A DNA stretch of 64,000 bases from an uncultured Acetobacteraceae bacterium (GCA_903895595.1 CAITUP010000075.1:1-64000); one strand, 5' to 3'; shown: positions 1 through 9,244, numbered from the stretch's first letter. Notes: a model not told the origin generated them from the sequence alone. Made by a program: numbers and translations.

Positions 1-1
1 C

Positions 2-265
2 GCTTATATCTGTATGGACCTCGGCATCGCCCCCGGTCTCTGCGACGGCGATTTCTGGAATCGGGTGGAAAAGACCCTGCGGCGCTATGGCGGCAGCCTC
101 GGCCGCCTTTACCAGGTGCGCGCGCGGCGGGAAGAAACCTTTCAGCGCGAACGCGACAGGCGTTCGGATACCTGGCACATCGATTGGCGGGACCTGCGCC
201 CAGCAACCGTGCGCCGAGCGCTTGGCTGTCTGATCGGCGAAACGCCGGCCATTGTGCCCAGTTGA
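2..265 (+). CDS. Partial CDS, C-terminal end of an unrecognised protein
   Basis: The frame is open from the left edge of the window to a TGA at 263-265, so this is probably the C-terminal 87 residues of a protein that starts outside. An in-frame ATG at 14 would also allow a short 83-residue protein. The visible part is rich in Arg, Trp and Asp, with a charged stretch (RRYGGSLGRLYQVRARR) and a WHIDWRDL motif. There is no signal peptide or membrane segment. I do not recognise the family. It is followed by a 432-base non-coding stretch containing a palindromic repeat. Confidence 0.35.
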   Translation, partial: AYICMDLGIAPGLCDGDFWNRVEKTLRRYGGSLGRLYQVRARREETFQRERDRRSDTWHIDWRDLRPATVRRALGCLIGETPAIVPS

Positions 266-697
266 TGCCGTTCGGCACCAACCCCGTCATCGCCGACTTA
301 CCGGTCGTGGGCACCTCGCACGTGGGCCGGCGTCCGCACATGGGAAATTTCAGCGCGATGCGTTCCTGGCCCGGTTGGCACAATTGGCTAAGGCGGCGCC
401 CAAGAATAACCGCTACAGAGCGACGCTGTCACCCGCTTCCGTCATGCCGACGCAGGTCGGCCTCCACGATTTTCCCTGAGGTCGGCGCTGCAAGGCGTGG
501 ATGCCGACCTGCGTCGGCATGACGTTGTGAGCAGGTGCCGCACGACCAACCGGTTCGCTTATTCTTGGGCATCGCCTAAAGGTCATATGCGATAGCCCTG
601 AGCCCGACCCCGTCATCCCGCAAGCATCGGCTTGACTTCCCGAACCCGTCGGGGCTTGTGTCCCGCCCCGAGCCAAAGACCAGGATACCGCCCCGAA
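266..697. other. Non-coding stretch before aspS
   Basis: This 432-base interval has no convincing gene. It holds one long inverted repeat (440-524) and then the presumed aspS promoter and leader region. I found no T-box-like or other leader structure I could defend for aspS. A short in-frame extension of aspS reaches back to 632, but it is Arg/Pro-rich and absent from the conserved N-terminus of the family. Confidence 0.5.
440..524. repeat. Intergenic palindrome, MPTQVGIHA-type
   Basis: Two 29-base arms (440-468 and 496-524) are inverted copies with a single mismatch. Each begins CGTCATGCCGACGCAGGTCG. The arms are separated by about 27 bases. Translated, such elements give the peptides MPTQVGIHA and RPTCVGMTE, which are common in spurious annotations of alphaproteobacterial genomes. 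It is likely a dispersed non-autonomous repeat that can form a strong hairpin; here it lies between a partial gene and aspS. Confidence 0.8.
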
Positions 698-2494
698 ATG
701 CACGCCTACCGCACCCACACCTGTGCCGCCCTGCGCGCCGCCGACGCTGGCCAGCCCGCTCGCCTGTCCGGCTGGGTGCATGCCAAGCGCGACCACGGCG
801 GGCTCCTGTTCATCGACCTGCGCGACCACTACGGCATCACCCAATGCGTGTTCGCCGCCGGCTCCCCGGCGTTCGAGGCCATCGACAGCGTGCGCGCGGA
901 AAGCGTGATTACCGTGACCGGCACCGTCGTCACGCGGGAGGCTGGCACAGTCAACCCGAAGCTGCCGACTGGGGAAATCGAGCTGAAAGTCGACACCCTG
1001 GTCGTGCAATCCGCCTCCGAAGTGCTGCCGATGCAGGTCGCCGGCGACGAGAAATTCCCGGAAGACATCCGCCTCCGCTACCGCTTCATCGATCTGCGGC
1101 GCGACAAGATCCACCGCAACATGATGCTGCGGTCGAACGTGATCACTTCGATCCGGCGGCGGATGATCGAGTCCGGCTTCATGGAATACCAGACGCCCAT
1201 TCTGACGGCGTCGTCCCCCGAGGGCGCCCGCGACTTCCTGGTCCCCGCCCGCAACCATCCCGGCAAGTTCTACGCCCTGCCGCAGGCACCGCAGCAGTTC
1301 AAGCAGTTGTTGATGGTGGCGGGCTTCGATCGCTACTTCCAGATCGCGCCGTGTTTCCGCGACGAAGCCAGCCGCGCCGACCGGTCGCCCGGTGAGTTCT
1401 ATCAGCTCGATTTCGAGATGAGCTACGTCACGCAGGAAGACGTCTTCGCCACCATCGAGCCGGTGATCGCCGGCGTGTTCGAGGAATTCGCCGAAGGCCG
1501 CGGCGTATCCAAGCCGCCGTTCGTGCGCATTCCCTACGACCAGTCGATGCTGGAATACGGCAACGACAAACCGGACCTCCGCAACCCGATCCGCATCGCG
1601 GACGTGACCGAGCACTTCGCTGGGTCCGGTTTCGGCCTGTTCTCCCGCATCGCGGCATCCGGCGGCGTGGTCCGCGCCATTCCGGCGCCGGGTGCGGCGA
1701 CGCAGCCGCGCAGCTTCTTCGACAAGCTGAACGAATGGGCGCGGGCCGAGGGCCAGGGCGGCCTCGGCTACATCGTCTACGACGCCGAAGGCCCGAAAGG
1801 CCCGATTGCCCGCAATCTGGAAGCCGACCGCGCCGAAGCCATCCGCGTCGCCGCCGGTCTCAACCCCGGCGATGCCGTCTTCTTCGTCGCCGGCAAGAAG
1901 GACGTCGCCCCGAAATTCGCCGGTCTGGTGCGCACCCGCCTGGGCGAGGAACTCAATCTGATCGCGACCGGGGAATTCCGCTTCTGCTGGATCACCGATT
2001 TCCCGATGTACGAGCTGAACGAGGAAACCAACCAGATCGATTTCAGCCACAACCCGTTCAGCATGCCGCAAGGCGAGCTGGAGGCGCTGAACACCCAGGA
2101 CCCACTGACCATCAAAGCCTACCAGTACGACATTGTCTGCAACGGGATCGAGCTGTCGTCGGGCGCCATCCGTAACCATCGCCCGGACATCATGATCCGC
2201 GCCTTCGAAATCGCCGGCTACTCCGCCGCCGACGTCGAAGCGAGGTTCGGCGGCATGCTGAACGCCTTCCGCTACGGCGCCCCGCCGCATGGGGGTTCGG
2301 CCCCCGGCATCGACCGCATCGTCATGCTGCTGGCCGATGAGCCGAACATCCGCGAAGTGATCCTGTTCCCGCTCAACCAGGGCGGCGAGGACCTGCTGAT
2401 GGGCGCCCCCGCCGAGGTGACCGCCGCGCGATTGAAGGAATTGTCGCTCAAGATCGACATTCCGCCGCCCCGGCCGCGCGCCACCGGCGGTTGA
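698..2494 (+). CDS. aspS: Aspartyl-tRNA synthetase, probably non-discriminating type
   Basis: 598-residue class II aminoacyl-tRNA synthetase that charges tRNA-Asp in the cytosol. The N-terminal OB-fold anticodon-binding domain begins at MHAYRTHTC. The class II core carries motif 2 ([10 protein letters not shown]) and the C-terminal motif 3 [10 protein letters not shown] chose ATG 698, where family similarity begins, over a 22-residue upstream extension. The OB-fold has RDHGG where the E. coli discriminating enzyme has RDLGS. A His at this site is characteristic of bacterial AspRS enzymes that also misacylate tRNA-Asn for GatCAB-dependent Asn-tRNA synthesis. The tRNA specificity is inferred from that residue. 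Confidence 0.97.
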   Translation: MHAYRTHTCAALRAADAGQPARLSGWVHAKRDHGGLLFIDLRDHYGITQCVFAAGSPAFEAIDSVRAESVITVTGTVVTREAGTVNPKLPTGEIELKVDTLVVQSASEVLPMQVAGDEKFPEDIRLRYRFIDLRRDKIHRNMMLRSNVITSIRRRMIESGFMEYQTPILTASSPEGARDFLVPARNHPGKFYALPQAPQQFKQLLMVAGFDRYFQIAPCFRDEASRADRSPGEFYQLDFEMSYVTQEDVFATIEPVIAGVFEEFAEGRGVSKPPFVRIPYDQSMLEYGNDKPDLRNPIRIADVTEHFAGSGFGLFSRIAASGGVVRAIPAPGAATQPRSFFDKLNEWARAEGQGGLGYIVYDAEGPKGPIARNLEADRAEAIRVAAGLNPGDAVFFVAGKKDVAPKFAGLVRTRLGEELNLIATGEFRFCWITDFPMYELNEETNQIDFSHNPFSMPQGELEALNTQDPLTIKAYQYDIVCNGIELSSGAIRNHRPDIMIRAFEIAGYSAADVEARFGGMLNAFRYGAPPHGGSAPGIDRIVMLLADEPNIREVILFPLNQGGEDLLMGAPAEVTAARLKELSLKIDIPPPRPRATGG

Positions 2495-2579
2495 ACCCAA
2501 CAGGATGCTGGCGCGGCGGGCGACGCGTGCCTATCTTCTGTCAGGGCGGCGCCTCGCAGCCGCTCGTTGGAGTGATGTA

Positions 2580-3416
2580 ATGCGTCTACCCGTCGCGCTG
2601 ACCGCCCTGATCCTGTTCGCCGCCCCCGTGGCCCCGATCGCGGCATGGGCGGCCAATGCCCCCGCGCCGTCCCCGCCGCCCGAACTGCTGGCGCATCACG
2701 CGCTTTATACGCTGACGTTCAATCCGCGCGCTTCCGGTTCGGACCAAAGCGCCGGCGATGTCGTCGGCGCGCGCGGCACCATGGGATACGAGGTGATCGA
2801 CGCCTGCGACGGCTGGGCCATCCGCCAGCGGTTGCGTATGACAGTCACCAATGCCGACGGTCATGATATCCAGATGGATTCCGACTACGCGACATGGGAG
2901 TCCAAAGACGGAACGAAATTCCGCTTCCATATGACGCAGAAGACCGACGATGCGATCACGAGCCAAACCGATGGCGAAGCCAGCTTGACATCGCCGGGGG
3001 GCACCGGCGTCGCGCGCTACACCCGTCCGCGGGAGCAAACGAAACAAATCCCGGCCGGTACCTTTTTCCCGACCGCTCATACTGTGGCGATCCTGGACGC
3101 CTCCCGCGCCGGTAAAAAGTTCCTGGCGGTGCCGCTCTTCGACGGCACGGACGAAAACGGGACGCAGGACAGCTCCATCGCCATCGTCGACCGGAAGGCG
3201 CCGTTCGCGACGTCGTTCCCCGCATTGACCGCGCTGCCGAGCACCCGTGTGCGCTTGGCGTTCTTCGATCGCCAACTGGGCGCGACGACACCGACGTATC
3301 AGGTGGGTCTACGGTACTGGGACAATGGCGTGGCCGACACCATGCAGATGGATTTCGGCGATTTCGTCATGGATGCGAAGATGACGGAACTTGTGGCACA
3401 GCCGAAACGCTGCTGA
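2580..3416 (+). CDS. EipB-like periplasmic envelope protein (DUF1849)
   Basis: 278-residue protein with a Sec signal peptide (MRLPVALTALILFAAPVAP..AWA) at residues 1-24. The mature part matches the DUF1849/EipB family: LLAHHALYTLTF near residue 37, a DACDGW motif near 76 and a beta-rich body. It has only two cysteines, Cys76 and Cys278 (the last residue). EipB of Brucella is known as a periplasmic beta-spiral protein with a conserved disulfide that supports envelope integrity, so these two cysteines may form the equivalent bond. An upstream extension to 2505 lacks signal-peptide character. The gene is 85 bases downstream of aspS. Confidence 0.85.
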   Translation: MRLPVALTALILFAAPVAPIAAWAANAPAPSPPPELLAHHALYTLTFNPRASGSDQSAGDVVGARGTMGYEVIDACDGWAIRQRLRMTVTNADGHDIQMDSDYATWESKDGTKFRFHMTQKTDDAITSQTDGEASLTSPGGTGVARYTRPREQTKQIPAGTFFPTAHTVAILDASRAGKKFLAVPLFDGTDENGTQDSSIAIVDRKAPFATSFPALTALPSTRVRLAFFDRQLGATTPTYQVGLRYWDNGVADTMQMDFGDFVMDAKMTELVAQPKRC

Positions 3417-3471
3417 GGGGTTTATTCGGCTGTCGCTGAAGCATTTGAGGGTCACCGCTACCATAAGCGGC

Positions 3472-3510
3472 ATTGGATTGCTTCGTCGCTTCGCTTTTCG
3501 CGATGACGAG
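3472..3510. repeat. Single-arm intergenic repeat remnant
   Basis: The segment begins ATTGGATTGCTTCGTCGCTT and ends CGCGATGACGAG. It resembles the widespread GGATTGCTTCGTCGC...CGCGATGACGA intergenic repeat of Rhizobiales and Rhodospirillales genomes. Only one arm is visible here, between the convergent EipB-like and TPR genes. The assignment rests on memory of such repeats, not a search. Confidence 0.45.
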
Positions 3511-3630
3511 TGGGACGAGCCGCTTGGGGGCGCGTCGGAAATGAACATATCATGAACAATAAGAACGCCAATGTCGAGCAGAAATATCACCAGAGTTGCA
3601 GCGACCGGAGGAAAACCCACAACCAAGCGC

Positions 3631-4074
3631 TCAATGCCCCTTGGTTGCCTGCTTGATCGCGGCGTCCAGGTCTTCCTCTTCCTCGCACCCGAGCAGGCAC
3701 AAACGTTTGAGCTTCGCGAGATTGGCCTTCGCTTTATCGATCTGGCCAAGGGCGACGTACAGCTCGCCTTGATATTCCAACGCGCCTTTATGGGACGCAT
3801 CGAGCGCCAGAGCTTTGTTATAATAGTCCATCCCCTGTGTCCGGTCGCCGGATTTCCATAAGGCATGGCCGAGCAGACTAAAGACATCGGCGTTCGGAAG
3901 CCGGAGCGAAATCTCCCGCAGCTCGGTCGCGGCGGCATCGTATTGTTTCGCCGCGAGCTTTGCCCGAACCGAGGCCAAATAGGCTGGCTTGTCGGTGGCG
4001 CTGCTGTCGAATGCATACGCCGCGGGCAGGCAGACCGTGACGGCGAGCAGCACGGCCAACGTGAGTTTTCGCAT
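3631..4074 (-). CDS. Small exported TPR protein
   Basis: 147-residue protein. The N-terminus MRKLTLAVLLAVTVCLPAAYA is a Sec signal peptide cleaved around residue 21. The rest reads as about three tetratricopeptide-like helical pairs: LRLPNADVFSLLGHALWKSG, then YYNKALALDASHKGALEYQG and LYVALGQIDKAKANLAKLKR. It ends in an acidic CEEEEDLDAA segment. The ATG at 4074 has a strong AGGAGG ribosome site 9 bases upstream, which decides this start over longer frames. It is probably a periplasmic scaffolding protein; no partner is evident. It is transcribed leftward, downstream of dinB. Confidence 0.8.
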   Translation of the reverse strand: MRKLTLAVLLAVTVCLPAAYAFDSSATDKPAYLASVRAKLAAKQYDAAATELREISLRLPNADVFSLLGHALWKSGDRTQGMDYYNKALALDASHKGALEYQGELYVALGQIDKAKANLAKLKRLCLLGCEEEEDLDAAIKQATKGH

Positions 4075-4102
4075 GGAACAACCTCCTGTTTCAGGCAACG
4101 GT

Positions 4103-5362
4103 TTACGGTAACGATCGGCCGCGGGCGATGGCCCCGGCGCCGAATTTATCCCGCAGCGCATCGATCGCCGCCTGCGCCGCCGCCAGCTTCGGCGTTTCGG
4201 TATCCGCCAAATCCCCCCGGTCGGCCTCCTCGCGCGGCACCAGCGGGCTGGCCCCGATCCCGATCAGCCGGAACGCCGTCCCCGTCGCCTCCCGCGCCAA
4301 CAAAGTTCGAGCCAGAGCGAACAGCCGGTCCGGCAGCACCGTCGCCGATGGCAGCCGTCCGGCACGGGTCCGCGATACGAACCCGGCGGTTTTCAGTTTC
4401 AACACCACCCCTCCAGCGGCCAAATCCTGCTCTCGCAGCCGCCGTGCCAGCTTCTCCGACAGCCGCCACAAATGTCGTTCCAGATCGGCCAAAGCCGTCA
4501 AATCGGTCTCGAACGTCGTCTCCGCGCTGACGGATTTCGTCTCCCGCGACGGATCGACCCGCCGCGAATCCTCCCCCCGTGCCCGCCGCACCAGCGCCGG
4601 CCCGTCGTCGCCGAGTTTCCGGAACGCTTCCCGCTCCGACAGGGCCTGCAAATGGCCGAGGCTGGTCATCCCCAGCGTCTCCAGCTTCCGAGCCAACGCC
4701 GGCCCCACGCCTGGCAGCAGCCGCACCGGTTCGGGTGCCAGCAACGACGCTGCCTCCGCCGCCCCAATCACCGCGAACCCCCGCGGCTTGTCCCGCCCCG
4801 CCGCGATCTTCCCCAGCAGCCGGTTCGGCGCGAGGCCGACGGAGATCGTCACCCCTACCTCCCGCTCCACGGCCGCGGCGAACCGTGCCAGCACCGGCGC
4901 GGCCGGCATGCCGTGCAGCGTTTCCGTCCCCGAGAGGTCCAGCACCGCCTCATCGATCGACAGCGGCTGCACCAGCGGCGTCAGTTCCGCCATCAGCCCT
5001 CGAATCTGGCGCGATGCCGCGGTGTATTTGGAAAAATCCGGCTTGATCACCACGGCATCCGGGCAGGCCTTCAGCGCCTTGAACATCGGCATCGCGCTGC
5101 GCACGCCGTACATCCGCGCGATATAACAGGACGCCGATACCACCCCCCGCGTCCCGCCGCCGACGATCACCGGTTTCGACGCCAGCTCCGGCCGGTCGCG
5201 CTTTTCGACGCTGGCATAGAACGCATCGCAATCCACATGCGCGATCGTCAGCCCCAGCAACTCGGCGTGGGACACAATCCGGTGGCCGGCACAGTGCGGG
5301 CACGCCGGGCTGGGAAACCCGGCTTCGTCGGTCAGCAGGCAATCGCGGCACAAGGACGCCAT
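4103..5362 (-). CDS. dinB: DNA polymerase IV (Y family) with N-terminal cysteine cluster
   Basis: Error-prone translesion polymerase. The palm motifs are intact: HVDCDAFYASVE with the first catalytic Asp, and SIDEAVLDLSG with the second Asp-Glu pair. A thumb/HhH segment (LLPGVGPALARKLETLGM) and a little-finger domain follow. Ahead of the catalytic core sits LCRDCLL...ACPHC, two CxxC pairs that look like a small zinc finger and occur in many alphaproteobacterial DinB proteins. I chose the ATG at 5362, just before this cluster. Starts at 5398, 5467 and a GTG at 5482 are also possible and would add up to 40 poorly conserved residues. No canonical GTTC-N7-GTTC LexA box is visible upstream. Confidence 0.92.
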   Translation of the reverse strand: MASLCRDCLLTDEAGFPSPACPHCAGHRIVSHAELLGLTIAHVDCDAFYASVEKRDRPELASKPVIVGGGTRGVVSASCYIARMYGVRSAMPMFKALKACPDAVVIKPDFSKYTAASRQIRGLMAELTPLVQPLSIDEAVLDLSGTETLHGMPAAPVLARFAAAVEREVGVTISVGLAPNRLLGKIAAGRDKPRGFAVIGAAEAASLLAPEPVRLLPGVGPALARKLETLGMTSLGHLQALSEREAFRKLGDDGPALVRRARGEDSRRVDPSRETKSVSAETTFETDLTALADLERHLWRLSEKLARRLREQDLAAGGVVLKLKTAGFVSRTRAGRLPSATVLPDRLFALARTLLAREATGTAFRLIGIGASPLVPREEADRGDLADTETPKLAAAQAAIDALRDKFGAGAIARGRSLP

Positions 5363-5650
5363 GTCGGCCACGCCTGGGGTTGAGGGGACGAGAACCATAT
5401 GGCTGCCGCGATGAGTCCACAAGGCGGCGGCAAACCGGTTGAAAGACCGCGTGATCGGCTTGGCCATCGAGGTCGACTGCACCGTCGCCTAACCCCCTTC
5501 GTTCACCCTTCGCGGTTCTCAGTGTCCCTAGTGGTGAAAAGCGCGGTCTCTCACCCGAACCGAATGGCGACTAAATAGCCCACATTTTATGCAATCGCAC
5601 GGCGATTCACCGTATCCGAACACATAACCCCACCATACGCCCCAAAATAG

Positions 5651-5669
5651 GCTGGCACGATGCTTGCGA
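5651..5669 (+). promoter_or_regulatory. Sigma-54 (RpoN) -24/-12 promoter
   Basis: The sequence TGGCACG-ATGC-TTGCG (5653-5668) matches the RpoN consensus TGGCACG-N4-TTGCW, with exactly 10 bases between the invariant GG and GC. It points toward the FNT channel gene, whose ATG is about 90 bases downstream. A small inverted repeat (AATCG...CGATT, 5593-5607) lies 45-60 bases upstream, where an enhancer-binding protein could sit, but it is not a recognised NtrC site. Regulation by nitrogen status is an inference. Confidence 0.65.
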
Positions 5670-5757
5670 TGTCCCAGCCAAGGGCAACGGCGCCCTGGAA
5701 ACTCCGCCCCAATCGATCGCGCGATCCAACGACGGTTCGCACCCCCGGAGGCCCCCC

Positions 5758-6570
5758 ATGTCCTATCTCGTACCATCCGAATTCGTCGTCAAAATGGTGG
5801 ACGCCGGAGAATCCAAAATCTTCATGTCCACCCGCGACACCGTCATCCGAGCCTACATGGCTGGCGCGATCTTGGCCCTGGCGGCGGCGTTCGCGGTCAT
5901 GGTCACGGTGCAGACCGGCTTCCCCATCATCGGTGCGATCCTGTTCCCCGTCGGGTTCTCGATGCTCTATCTGCTCGGATTCGACCTGCTGACCGGCGTC
6001 TTCGTCCTCTGCCCCCTGGCGCTGATCGACAAACGCCCCGGAGTCACCATCGGCGGCGTCCTCCGCAACTGGGGCCTGGTGTTCATTGGCAATTTCGCCG
6101 GCGCGCTCACGGTCGCGGTCATGATGTCGATCATTTATACCTTCGGTTTCTCCACCGCCCCCGACAAAGTCGGTTCCGTCATCGCCGGCATCGGGGAGGC
6201 TCGGACCCTGGGCTATGCCAAATACGGCGCCATGGGCATGCTGACCCTGTTCATCCGCGGCATGTTGTGTAACTGGATGGTGTCCACGGGGGTCGTCGGC
6301 GCAATGATCTCCACCACCGTCAGCGGTAAAGTCATCGCCATGTGGATGCCGATCATGCTGTTCTTCGCCATGACCTTCGAGCATTCCATCGTGAACATGT
6401 TCCTGTTCCCCTCGGCACTGCTGATGTCCGGCAAATTCTCGGTTATGGATTATCTGGTCTGGAACGAAATCCCCACCGTCGTGGGTAATCTGGTCGGCGG
6501 CCTGACCTTCACCGGCCTGACGCTCTACACCACCCACGTCCGCACCGCCCCCAAGCGCGCCTACGACTGA
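5758..6570 (+). CDS. Formate/nitrite transporter (FNT) family channel
   Basis: 270-residue integral membrane protein. It has six evident hydrophobic segments and FNT-like half-helix motifs (FIGNFAGALT near residue 104, VVGNLVGGLTFTG near 240). FNT proteins are pentameric channels for formate, nitrite or related monovalent anions (FocA, NirC). Substrate cannot be fixed from sequence. The sigma-54 promoter and the tightly linked downstream kinase-phosphatase (6-base gap) resemble the nitrite/nitrate assimilation context, so nitrite uptake is my preferred guess. Confidence 0.88.
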   Translation: MSYLVPSEFVVKMVDAGESKIFMSTRDTVIRAYMAGAILALAAAFAVMVTVQTGFPIIGAILFPVGFSMLYLLGFDLLTGVFVLCPLALIDKRPGVTIGGVLRNWGLVFIGNFAGALTVAVMMSIIYTFGFSTAPDKVGSVIAGIGEARTLGYAKYGAMGMLTLFIRGMLCNWMVSTGVVGAMISTTVSGKVIAMWMPIMLFFAMTFEHSIVNMFLFPSALLMSGKFSVMDYLVWNEIPTVVGNLVGGLTFTGLTLYTTHVRTAPKRAYD

Positions 6571-6576
6571 TCCCGC

Positions 6577-8298
6577 ATGTCCCGCGGCCTGAAAGTCACG
6601 ATCGGGCAATATTCCGACAAAGGCCGGAAATCCATCAACCAGGACTTTCACGGTGCCATGATCCCCGAGCCCCCCACGCTCGGGGCGAAGGGAATAGCGC
6701 TGGCGGTGGCGGATGGGATCGGCAGCAGCAACGTCAGCCATATCGCCAGCGAGTCGGCCGTCGCGGGTTTTCTGAGCGATTATTATTGCACATCGGATTC
6801 GTGGTCGGTGAAGACATCCGCCCAGCGCGTGATCGCCGCCACCAATTCCTGGCTGCACGCCCAGACCCGCCGAGGCGGCCACGCGCACGACCCGGATAGA
6901 GGCTACGTTTGCACCTTCAGCGCGGTCGTGGTGAAATCCGCCACCGCGCATCTGTTCCACATCGGCGATTCCCGCATTTCCCGCGTCGCCGGAAAATCGC
7001 TGGAACCCCTGACCACCGATCATCGCGTCACCGTATCGGCGGAACAGAGCTACCTCGGCCGCGCGCTGGGCATGAACGGTGAGGTCGAAATCGATTACCG
7101 CGCGGTCCCGCTGGAACGTGGGGATATATTCGTTCTGGCAACCGACGGCGTGCACGAACACGTGCCCCCCGCCTTCGCCGTGGCTGCCATCACCGAATCC
7201 GCCGACGATCTGGACCGCGCCGCCCAAGACATCGGCCAGGAAGCCTACCGCCGCGGAAGCACGGATAATCTAACCGTCCAAATCCTCCGCATCGACAATC
7301 TGCCCGACGGCGATGCCGGAGAAATCCTGGATCAAGCGCTGGAACGGCAGTTGCCGCCGCTGCTGGAGCCTCGCGCGGTGTTCGAGGGTTATCGGATCCT
7401 GCGTTCCCTGCACGCCAGCAGCCGCAGCCATGTCTATCTGGCTGAGGATATTGAAGCGCGCGAAACGATCGTCCTGAAAATCCCGTCGCTCGATCTGCGC
7501 GGCGACGCCGATTACCTCCGCCGCTTCATGATGGAGGAATGGGTCGCCCGCCGTATCGACAACGCCCACGTGCTGAAGCCGCGTATTCCGAACAGGCAAC
7601 GGCACTATCTCTATCTCGCCACGGAATACGTCGAAGGCCAAACCCTAACGCAGTGGATCGCGGATAACCCACGCCCGGACCTCGAAACCGTGCGCGGCAT
7701 CGTCGAGCAAATCGCCCGTGGCCTGCGCGCCTTCCACCGCATGGAAATGCTCCATCGCGATTTACGCCCGGAAAACATCATGATCGACCGCAACGGCACG
7801 GTGAAAATCATCGATTTCGGATCGGTTGCCATCCGGGGCGTCACCGAAGCGGCACCTACGCTGGACCGAGGCGACGTCCTCGGCACCGTCCAATACACCG
7901 CGCCCGAGGTCCTGACCGGCGACCCCGCTACCGCCCGCGCCGATTTGTTCTCCCTGGGCGTCATCGCCTACCAGATGCTGACCGGAAACCTGCCCTACGG
8001 CGGCGACGCCGCGCGCGTCAGGACGAAGCAGCAACTGCGGAAACTGATGTACCGTCCCGTGCGCCGCGACGTGCCGCCCTGGATCGATCTCGTGCTTCGC
8101 AAGGCCGTGCACCCCGATGCTGTCAGGCGTTACGAGGAATTATCGGAATTCGTTCACGACCTGCGCCAACCCCCGCCGGAATTTCTCAACCCGGCATATG
8201 TGCCGTTGACCGAGCGCAATCCGTTGCTGTTCTGGCAGGCGCTGTCCTTCGTGCTGGCGTGTATCGTGCTCGTGCTGCTGTCATTCCGCTGGCCATAA
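6577..8298 (+). CDS. PP2C phosphatase - Ser/Thr protein kinase fusion, membrane anchored
   Basis: 573 residues with two catalytic domains. Residues about 1-240 form a PP2C phosphatase with the metal-binding motifs NQDFHGAM, VADGIGS, GDSRISR and LATDGVHEH. Residues about 270-530 form a Hanks-type kinase with VLKIPS (ATP Lys), HRDLRPEN (catalytic loop), IDFGS (DFG) and an APE-like APEVL. A C-terminal hydrophobic segment (LSFVLACIVLVLLSF) anchors it in the membrane. Both activities look intact. It sits 6 bases after the FNT gene and is surely co-transcribed. Similar fusions next to nitrate/nitrite transport genes occur in Proteobacteria, suggesting control of the channel by reversible phosphorylation, which is inferred. 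It overlaps the convergent ROK gene by 18 bases. Confidence 0.92.
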   Translation: MSRGLKVTIGQYSDKGRKSINQDFHGAMIPEPPTLGAKGIALAVADGIGSSNVSHIASESAVAGFLSDYYCTSDSWSVKTSAQRVIAATNSWLHAQTRRGGHAHDPDRGYVCTFSAVVVKSATAHLFHIGDSRISRVAGKSLEPLTTDHRVTVSAEQSYLGRALGMNGEVEIDYRAVPLERGDIFVLATDGVHEHVPPAFAVAAITESADDLDRAAQDIGQEAYRRGSTDNLTVQILRIDNLPDGDAGEILDQALERQLPPLLEPRAVFEGYRILRSLHASSRSHVYLAEDIEARETIVLKIPSLDLRGDADYLRRFMMEEWVARRIDNAHVLKPRIPNRQRHYLYLATEYVEGQTLTQWIADNPRPDLETVRGIVEQIARGLRAFHRMEMLHRDLRPENIMIDRNGTVKIIDFGSVAIRGVTEAAPTLDRGDVLGTVQYTAPEVLTGDPATARADLFSLGVIAYQMLTGNLPYGGDAARVRTKQQLRKLMYRPVRRDVPPWIDLVLRKAVHPDAVRRYEELSEFVHDLRQPPPEFLNPAYVPLTERNPLLFWQALSFVLACIVLVLLSFRWP

Positions 8299-9180
8299 CC
8301 AAGCGGCACCGCGCACGCCCGAGGAATCCCCGTGTTTGTTCTTCACGATCGGCGTCGTCACCGTATCGCTGAACACGTAACGCCCCAACCGTTCCGGGAT
8401 CGCGCTATAAAGATGCGCCATATTCGACAACCCGCCGCCCAGCACGATGATATCGGGATCGAGCAAGTTAATCACCTGCGTCAGCCCTCGCGCCAACCGG
8501 TCCGCATGCCGCGCCAGCGCCAGTTGCGCCCGCGTCTCCCTCGCTGCCGCCCGCGCCGGAATACCGGACGCATCGCGCGCCCCCGGCCCGTCGCAATCCC
8601 GCGCCAAGGACGGCCCCGCGACATAGGTCTCCAAACAACCCCATTGCCCGCACCAGCAAGGATTGCCCGGTATCTCGTCCATTCGTGGCCAAGGCAGAGG
8701 CATATGCCCCCACTCCCCGGCAACCCGGTTCGGCCCGCGATGCACGCGGCCGTTCACCACGATCCCGCCGCCGCAACCGGTGCCCAGGATCACGCCGAAC
8801 ACCACGCCTTTGCCGGCTCCGGCGCCATCGGTGGCCTCGCTCAGCGCGAAGCAATTGGCATCGTTCTCCACCCGGATTTCGCGTCCGAGCAGCGCGCCGA
8901 GGTCCTGGTCCAGGCAATGCCCGTTCAGTGCGATGGAGTTCGCGTTTTTCACCAGCCCCGTCGCCGGACTGATCACGCCGGGAATGCCGATGCCGACCGT
9001 TGCGGGCACGCCCAGATGCGCCTCGGCATCGCGCACCAAGGCGGCCAGAGCCTCCAGCGTTTCCCTGTAGCCGTGCGGCGTGGGGATGCGGTGGCGCAGG
9101 GTTTCCGTTCCGTCGGGGCGCAGCACGGCGATCTCGATCTTCGTGCCGCCCAGGTCGATGCCGATGCGATGATGGGTCAT
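8281..9180 (-). CDS. ROK-family sugar kinase (glucokinase/fructokinase type)
   Basis: 299-residue ROK kinase that phosphorylates a hexose with ATP. The N-terminus carries the phosphate-binding loop IGIDLGGTKIE. The central region has IGIPGVIS and ENDANCFALSE (catalytic Asp). The ROK zinc signature is NPCWCGQWGCLETY, and ILGTGCGGGIVV follows the fold. The ATG at 9180 places the first strand at residue 4, as usual in the family; longer frames run into the divergently placed TusA gene. It converges on and overlaps the PP2C-kinase gene by 18 bases. Glucose, fructose and N-acetylmannosamine are all possible substrates. Confidence 0.92.
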   Translation of the reverse strand: MTHHRIGIDLGGTKIEIAVLRPDGTETLRHRIPTPHGYRETLEALAALVRDAEAHLGVPATVGIGIPGVISPATGLVKNANSIALNGHCLDQDLGALLGREIRVENDANCFALSEATDGAGAGKGVVFGVILGTGCGGGIVVNGRVHRGPNRVAGEWGHMPLPWPRMDEIPGNPCWCGQWGCLETYVAGPSLARDCDGPGARDASGIPARAAARETRAQLALARHADRLARGLTQVINLLDPDIIVLGGGLSNMAHLYSAIPERLGRYVFSDTVTTPIVKNKHGDSSGVRGAAWLWPAE

Positions 9181-9244
9181 GCGGCGCAGCATGAAGCGGT
9201 CCCCCCGCTTGCTCAAGAGGCCGGCTGACAGCAGGATGCGCCGC

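Noticed and set aside
413-2500. 695-codon open frame antisense to aspS
   Set aside because: Shadow of a high-GC gene; it has no family resemblance and runs through the palindrome at 440-524.
3517-3630. Short hydrophobic peptide frame on the minus strand downstream of the TPR gene
   Set aside because: It contains a plausible membrane stretch (VAATLVIFLLDIGVLIV), but there is no start with a ribosome site and the frame continues into the repeat remnant.
5501-5518. LexA box upstream of dinB
   Set aside because: The two GTTC half-sites are 10 bases apart, whereas the alphaproteobacterial site needs 7.
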